A stretch of DNA of 8,962 nucleotides, taken from assembly GCA_007130345.1 (NCBI GenBank), contig SLSP01000154.1, positions 1-8,962 of the forward strand, given 5' to 3'. The position numbers were made by a program, and so were the translations under genes. This document shows positions 5,741 to 8,962 of this stretch, piece by piece. The notes beneath the pieces were generated by a model that worked only from the letters and a program-made list of their open reading frames with translations, did not search any database and was not told the origin of the DNA. Each line of letters starts with the position of its first letter. The first letter of the stretch is position 1. Origin of the DNA: Thermoflexales bacterium. GTDB taxonomy: Bacteria > Chloroflexota > Anaerolineae > B4-G1 > SLSP01.

Positions 5741-7042
5741 CTATACTTTATCCGCGGGCGGCTCCCCGTAGATTCCCTGCGGCCACAGTAACAACACGAT
5801 GATGAGGAGCGAGAATGCGATGGCGTCCCGCATTGGCGTGGAGATGAATCCGGCGGCCAGCACCTCGGTTTGCCCCATGATGAGCGATCCGACGAACGCG
5901 CCGGGGATGCTCCCGATGCCGCCCACCACCGCCGCCACAAACGCCTTTAGCCCTGGCGTAATCCCCATCAAGTAGTAGACCTGGCGGAAGGCAGTGGCGA
6001 ATAACACGCCCGCCGCGCCGGCCAATCCCCCACCAATGGCAAACGTCGCGGAGATCACCATATCGACGTTGATGCCCATCAGGCGCGCGGCCTGTTTGTC
6101 ATAAGCCGCCGCGCGCATCGCCATGCCAAGCCGCGTGTGCGCGACGATGTACTGCAAGAGCACCTGGAGCACGATGGACGATCCCATGATGACCAGCATC
6201 ACGCTAGAGACGGATAGTTCCCAGAAGCGATCTCCGATTCTGAGAGGGACGCCGGTCAGCGTCAGCACTACGGCCATAAAGCCGCCGAAGAGCAAGCCGA
6301 ATTGGAGGAGTGGGTGGCGACGCCAGGCGAGGGCCGCGACATCTCCACATTTCCAGCGCCAACTCAGCCACAGGAAAATCCCCACAGAGACGCCCAAGAG
6401 GACCCAAAAGCTGACAATGACCCATATAGGGATTTGTCCGGCGGAAAACACGGTCACTTCAAACGGGCGGTCGTAGGTTTGGTAGTTGTTGGTGTAGACG
6501 AAGGGGAGCGCGCCGAAGTATTCCATAAAGAACGAGACGCCGATGGCCGTGATCAGCGCGGCGATGCGGGGTTTGTTGCGCAGTGGACGATAGGCGAATC
6601 GCTCGATGACCACCGCCAACGCGCCCGAAATCAGCATCGATAACAAAATCACCGTCACGGTGCCTGGCAACGTCACCAAAGCTGGCGGCGCGTCGGCCCA
6701 TACCCATTCCGGCCAGCGGTGCAAATCCAGCATCGAGATCGCGTAGAAGCTGGAGAACGCGCCCACCATAAAGACATCCCCGTGGGCGAAATTGATCAAC
6801 TTCACAATGCCGTAAATCATTGTATAACCGAGCGCGATAAGCGCGTAAATGAATCCCAGTTGCAGGCCGTTGAGCACCTGCTGGATAAAAACGCCGGGAT
6901 TTCTGTAAAAGCCATTCGCCAGGACGTACAGCAACATCAGCCCGCACGCCCCAAATATCGTCAAACTGATGCGATTGAGAATCAGGCCGTCAAAACGTGC
7001 CGGGCGTTTCCCTCGCTTGCGTGTCACCAATGCGTTCGTCAT
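5741..7042 (-). CDS. livH: Branched-chain amino acid ABC transporter permease LivH, unusually long
   Basis: A 433-residue polytopic permease; E. coli LivH has about 308 residues. Conserved blocks are FIQQVLNGLQLGFIYALIALGY (52-73), INFAHGDVFMVGAF (83-96), IERFAYRPLR (146-155), ITAIGVSFFMEY (164-175), the ATPase-coupling loop TRLGMAMRAAAYDKQAARLMGI (303-324), and FVAAVVGGIGSIPGAFVGS (368-386). The extra length comes from an N-terminal extension of about 45 residues with one hydrophobic stretch (25-43), and an insertion at about 203-265 that carries two hydrophobic segments (205-227 and 245-263) around a basic loop WRWKCGDVAALAWRRH. ATG7042 is preceded by GGGGAGAGG, four bases away. It is the second gene of the operon, separated from the binding-protein gene by a 65-base spacer holding a strong hairpin. 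Confidence 0.94.
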   Translation of the reverse strand: MTNALVTRKRGKRPARFDGLILNRISLTIFGACGLMLLYVLANGFYRNPGVFIQQVLNGLQLGFIYALIALGYTMIYGIVKLINFAHGDVFMVGAFSSFYAISMLDLHRWPEWVWADAPPALVTLPGTVTVILLSMLISGALAVVIERFAYRPLRNKPRIAALITAIGVSFFMEYFGALPFVYTNNYQTYDRPFEVTVFSAGQIPIWVIVSFWVLLGVSVGIFLWLSWRWKCGDVAALAWRRHPLLQFGLLFGGFMAVVLTLTGVPLRIGDRFWELSVSSVMLVIMGSSIVLQVLLQYIVAHTRLGMAMRAAAYDKQAARLMGINVDMVISATFAIGGGLAGAAGVLFATAFRQVYYLMGITPGLKAFVAAVVGGIGSIPGAFVGSLIMGQTEVLAAGFISTPMRDAIAFSLLIIVLLLWPQGIYGEPPADKV

Positions 7043-7057
7043 AATCCTCTCCCCAAA

Positions 7058-7086
7058 GGAAGCCGGGGCATACTCCCCCGGCTTCC
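7058..7086 (-). promoter_or_regulatory. Strong intercistronic hairpin between the binding-protein gene and livH
   Basis: GGAAGCCGGGG (7058-7068) and CCCCGGCTTCC (7076-7086) make a perfect 11-bp stem with a 7-base loop. In the minus-strand transcript it is followed only by TTTGGGG, so it is at best a leaky terminator. It stands between the stop of the first gene and the livH ribosome binding site. Such stems often protect the upstream binding-protein message and reduce expression of the permease genes, as known for malE-malF; here that role is inferred. Confidence 0.8.
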
Positions 7087-7107
7087 TAATTGCTGAATTA
7101 TCGCCGC

Positions 7108-8247
7108 TTAAGGCGCGACTGTATCAACGAAAACGATCTCTCCTCCACTGACTTGCAGAAGCACCGCCGATTTCACGGGGTTGTGCTGCGCGTCGAAGGT
7201 GATATCACCGGAGACCACCGAGAAGCGGCCCTGCGACATCGTCGAGGCCACGATCTGCGGATCGGTGCTGTCGGCCTGCTCGATGGACTGGAAGAGGATA
7301 TTCGCCGCATCATAAGCCAGCGCGGCCAGCGCGTCCGGTTCCGCACCGTATTTCTGCTGGTATTTCTGCACGAACTCCTGCACGATGGGGCGCGGGTCTT
7401 GCGGGGAGTAGTGGTTGGTGTAGAAGCCACCCTCAACCACGCTGCGATCCAGGTCGGGGGAATCCCAACCATCGCCGCCCATCATCATCGCGTCCATGCC
7501 GCGCTCGATGGCTTGCGCCGCGATCAAGTTCACCGTGGAGTAGTAATCGGGGAGGTAAAGCACGTCGGGATTGGCATCCCGCGCGTTGGTCAGGATCGCG
7601 GAGAAGTCCTGATCCTCGGTGGTGTAGGTCTCCCACACGACCACCTCGCCGCCGCCGGCCTCGAAAGCCTCGCGGAAGAACTCGGCCAGACCGCGCACGT
7701 AATCGTTCCCCTGATTGAGGAACACCGCCGCCGTCTGCGCGCCCAAGTTATCCAGCGCGAACCGGGCCGCCACGCTCCCCTGGAAGGGGTCGATAAAACA
7801 AGCGCGGAAGATCAGGGACTTGGTGTTACCATCTTCGTCCACTGTAACACTGGGGTTCGTAGAGGTGGGGCTAATCTGCAACACGCCTTTCGCCATCGCG
7901 ATCTCAGATACGGGGATGGACGCGCTGGAGCAGACCTCGCCGATGATGAAATTGACCCCATCCTGGTCAATTACCTTATTCGCCGCGCTCAAGGCCATTT
8001 CAGCATTACACTGACTGTCCTCGACCACCAGCTCGATGGTCTTGCCATTGATGCCGCCACGAGCGTTCCATTCTTCTGTTGCCAGAATAATGCCATCGCG
8101 GGTGGATTCACCAAAGGTCGCCACCTCACCGCTCAACGGCGCGAGAACCGCGATTTTGATGGTATCCCCACCGTCACCGCCTCCACACGCCGTCAAAGCC
8201 AACATCGAAACCACTATCATGATAGTTATAAACCAACGGGCTCGCAT
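7108..8247 (-). CDS. livK: Liv-type ABC transporter substrate-binding lipoprotein
   Basis: A 379-residue binding protein of the LivJ/LivK type, lipid-anchored outside the membrane, that would capture branched-chain or related amino acids and pass them to LivHM. The signal peptide MRARWFITIMIVVSMLAL ends in lipobox LTAC with Cys21, followed by a flexible Gly/Asp linker. Cys80 (DSQC) and Cys106 (GEVC) match the conserved LivJ disulfide; Ser107 and Thr130 (SPTSTN) match the LivJ residues that hold the amino acid backbone; Asp259 in DGWDSP sits at the position of LivJ Glu226. Two ATG codons compete: ATG8253 lies two bases after AAGGAGG (8262-8256), ATG8247 lies eight bases after it. I chose 8247 for spacing; the alternative only adds two residues. 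First gene of the operon. The exact ligand cannot be read from sequence. Confidence 0.94.
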   Translation of the reverse strand: MRARWFITIMIVVSMLALTACGGGDGGDTIKIAVLAPLSGEVATFGESTRDGIILATEEWNARGGINGKTIELVVEDSQCNAEMALSAANKVIDQDGVNFIIGEVCSSASIPVSEIAMAKGVLQISPTSTNPSVTVDEDGNTKSLIFRACFIDPFQGSVAARFALDNLGAQTAAVFLNQGNDYVRGLAEFFREAFEAGGGEVVVWETYTTEDQDFSAILTNARDANPDVLYLPDYYSTVNLIAAQAIERGMDAMMMGGDGWDSPDLDRSVVEGGFYTNHYSPQDPRPIVQEFVQKYQQKYGAEPDALAALAYDAANILFQSIEQADSTDPQIVASTMSQGRFSVVSGDITFDAQHNPVKSAVLLQVSGGEIVFVDTVAP

Positions 8248-8351
8248 GATCATCTCCTCCTTGTTGAGTAAGTTAAACTGTGAAATCTAAATTGTCACTC
8301 GAAACATCCTGCGTCCTCTCATTTGATCGCATAGTCCAATGACACCCCCTC

Positions 8352-8400
8352 TATCTGGCCGGCCCGCGCTCTCGGGGAAACGCGAAGTCAAACACAGATA
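8352..8400 (-). promoter_or_regulatory. Possible folded 5' leader of the liv operon transcript
   Basis: In the minus-strand transcript TATCTG (8400-8395), at the predicted 5' end, can pair with CAGATA (8357-8352). The enclosed segment contains a second CGCG/CGCG pairing (8384-8381 with 8369-8366). The leader would be about 150 bases long. No known riboswitch consensus was recognised, and the short stems could be coincidence. Confidence 0.25.
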
Positions 8401-8406
8401 GTATCC

Positions 8407-8434
8407 ATTTTACCGAAAATCCCCCCCGTGTCAA
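8407..8434 (-). promoter_or_regulatory. Predicted sigma-70 promoter of the liv operon
   Basis: On the minus strand, a perfect -35 box TTGACA (8434-8429) is followed after 16 bases by TAAAAT (8412-8407), five of six to the -10 consensus. Transcription would begin near 8400, giving a leader of about 150 bases before the binding-protein ATG. The spacer contains a run of seven G (C at 8421-8427 on the + strand). The -35 box lies in the shared palindrome. Confidence 0.65.
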
Positions 8435-8441
8435 ATTTGAC
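8430..8441. promoter_or_regulatory. Candidate operator: 12-bp perfect palindrome between divergent promoters
   Basis: GTCAAATTTGAC is a perfect inverted repeat lying across both -35 boxes: TTGACA of the minus-strand promoter (8434-8429) and TTGACG of the + strand promoter (8437-8442), which are only two bases apart. The symmetry may come simply from two facing -35 boxes, or it may be a dimer-binding site for a regulator of both genes. No regulator gene lies within the window. Confidence 0.45.
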
Positions 8442-8464
8442 GTGCTACAAAAGTGGGCTATAAT
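8437..8464 (+). promoter_or_regulatory. Predicted strong sigma-70 promoter of the small membrane protein gene
   Basis: TTGACG (8437-8442, five of six) and a perfect TATAAT (8459-8464) are separated by 16 bases. Transcription would start near 8471, about 32 bases before the ATG at 8503. It is oriented back to back with the liv promoter. Confidence 0.75.
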
Positions 8465-8502
8465 ACGTGATTAGGTCATTATCGTCATCAAAGAGGTTAG
8501 TT

Positions 8503-8898
8503 ATGTCAGAAAAACGTCCTTCTTTCGTCACTTTACTGATTATTCAGTTGGTCGCCATCTTTATCTACTCTCCGAGTTTTTTCCAGTCCGCTCCCCAGGC
8601 ATGGGTTCTGCCGGTTTTAGTCCTCTTCGTACCCTTTGCTCTGGCCCTCCTGGCGATGAACACTGGGGTTTTGACGCCTGGTTCTGGACGCACTTCTTTA
8701 ATCTTTATCCAGGGAGTCAACATCGTCGCGCGTCTGATGACCACGATGCCCAACCTTCAGGATGCCGCGGGGAATTGGGACATCGCGTTGCTTCTGGCCC
8801 AACTCATCGGGATGGGACTATCATGGTACGCTATCACACAGATAGAAAAAATTCCCCTGCCTGAGTTGGTGCTGCGCAGACCGAACAACTCTGCCTAG
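8503..8898 (+). CDS. Small multi-pass membrane protein of unknown function
   Basis: A 131-residue protein I do not recognise. Hydrophobic segments at about 8-24, 33-52, 64-82 (weaker) and 93-113 suggest three or four membrane helices; the N terminus MSEKRPS and C terminus KIPLPELVLRRPNNSA are polar. There is no signal peptide with lipobox, no Cys and no obvious catalytic motif. ATG8503 is supported by AAGAGG (8491-8496) six bases upstream and by the strong promoter; an in-frame GTG at 8467 lies at the predicted transcription start and is unlikely. The gene is divergent from the liv operon and shares its control region, so they may be co-regulated. It looks less GC-rich than its neighbours. 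The coding call is well supported; the function is unknown. Confidence 0.8.
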   Translation: MSEKRPSFVTLLIIQLVAIFIYSPSFFQSAPQAWVLPVLVLFVPFALALLAMNTGVLTPGSGRTSLIFIQGVNIVARLMTTMPNLQDAAGNWDIALLLAQLIGMGLSWYAITQIEKIPLPELVLRRPNNSA

Positions 8899-8930
8899 TC
8901 AGCGCGGCGGAAGTCCCTTCTCAGTTAGCC

Positions 8931-8957
8931 CCGCTCAGAGCGGATCGTCAGATCCGC
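8931..8957. other. Two overlapping small hairpins downstream of the membrane protein gene
   Basis: CCGCT (8931-8935) can pair with AGCGG (8939-8943), and GCGGATC (8940-8946) with GATCCGC (8951-8957) around the loop GTCA. The two share 8940-8943 and exclude each other. They lie 33 bases after the stop codon, where a terminator is expected, but the window ends before any T-run could be seen. Confidence 0.4.
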
Positions 8958-8962
8958 GACTA

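Noticed and set aside
7090..8271. Open frame of 393 codons on the + strand across the first binding-protein gene
   Set aside because: Antisense shadow of a protein with signal peptide, lipobox and family motifs; the composition is Arg/His-rich and there is no ribosome binding site of note.

Overview
The window reads as an ordinary chromosomal stretch of a GC-rich bacterium, built around one complete branched-chain or hydrophobic amino acid ABC transporter operon of the Liv/HAAT family. The lipoprotein-type binding proteins, strong AGGAGG-type ribosome binding sites and sigma-70-like promoters fit many bacteria. The style of the proteins, the ACGTTTG heptamer repeats and the ACACGGATTT-type repeat make me think of Chloroflexota (Anaerolineae-like), but that is an impression from memory and not demonstrated here.

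Layout. Positions 1-183 hold the tail of a terminator from an upstream gene, a run of ACGTTTG-like heptamers and an extended -10 promoter. A short-form malic enzyme follows on the + strand (184-1458). Everything from 1455 to 8247 is on the minus strand. In transcription order it is: a lipoprotein binding protein (livK-like, 8247-7108), a strong intercistronic hairpin, permeases LivH (7042-5741) and LivM (5729-4482), ATPases LivG (4485-3664) and LivF (3654-2941), then a 337-base gap with repeats, and a second paralogous binding protein (2603-1455). That second gene converges on the malic enzyme gene, and the two stop codons overlap. Downstream of the transporter start lies a divergent + strand gene for an unrecognised 131-residue membrane protein (8503-8898). 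The window ends in small hairpins.

How it works together. The two binding proteins would be lipid-anchored outside the membrane and deliver ligand to the LivH/LivM channel, powered by LivG/LivF. The first keeps the Ser and Thr that hold the amino acid in E. coli LivJ/LivK. The second has Ala and Val there and probably binds something else. Malic enzyme has no obvious link to transport beyond general carbon metabolism.

The most noteworthy points are: a perfect 12-bp palindrome from which two near-consensus promoters diverge back to back; extra transmembrane hairpins of about 65-70 residues inserted in both LivH and LivM; the altered ligand pocket of the second binding protein; and several structured non-coding repeats. 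I found no CRISPR array, transposase, phage gene, defence system, tRNA or rRNA. I do not see a clearly new multi-gene system here.
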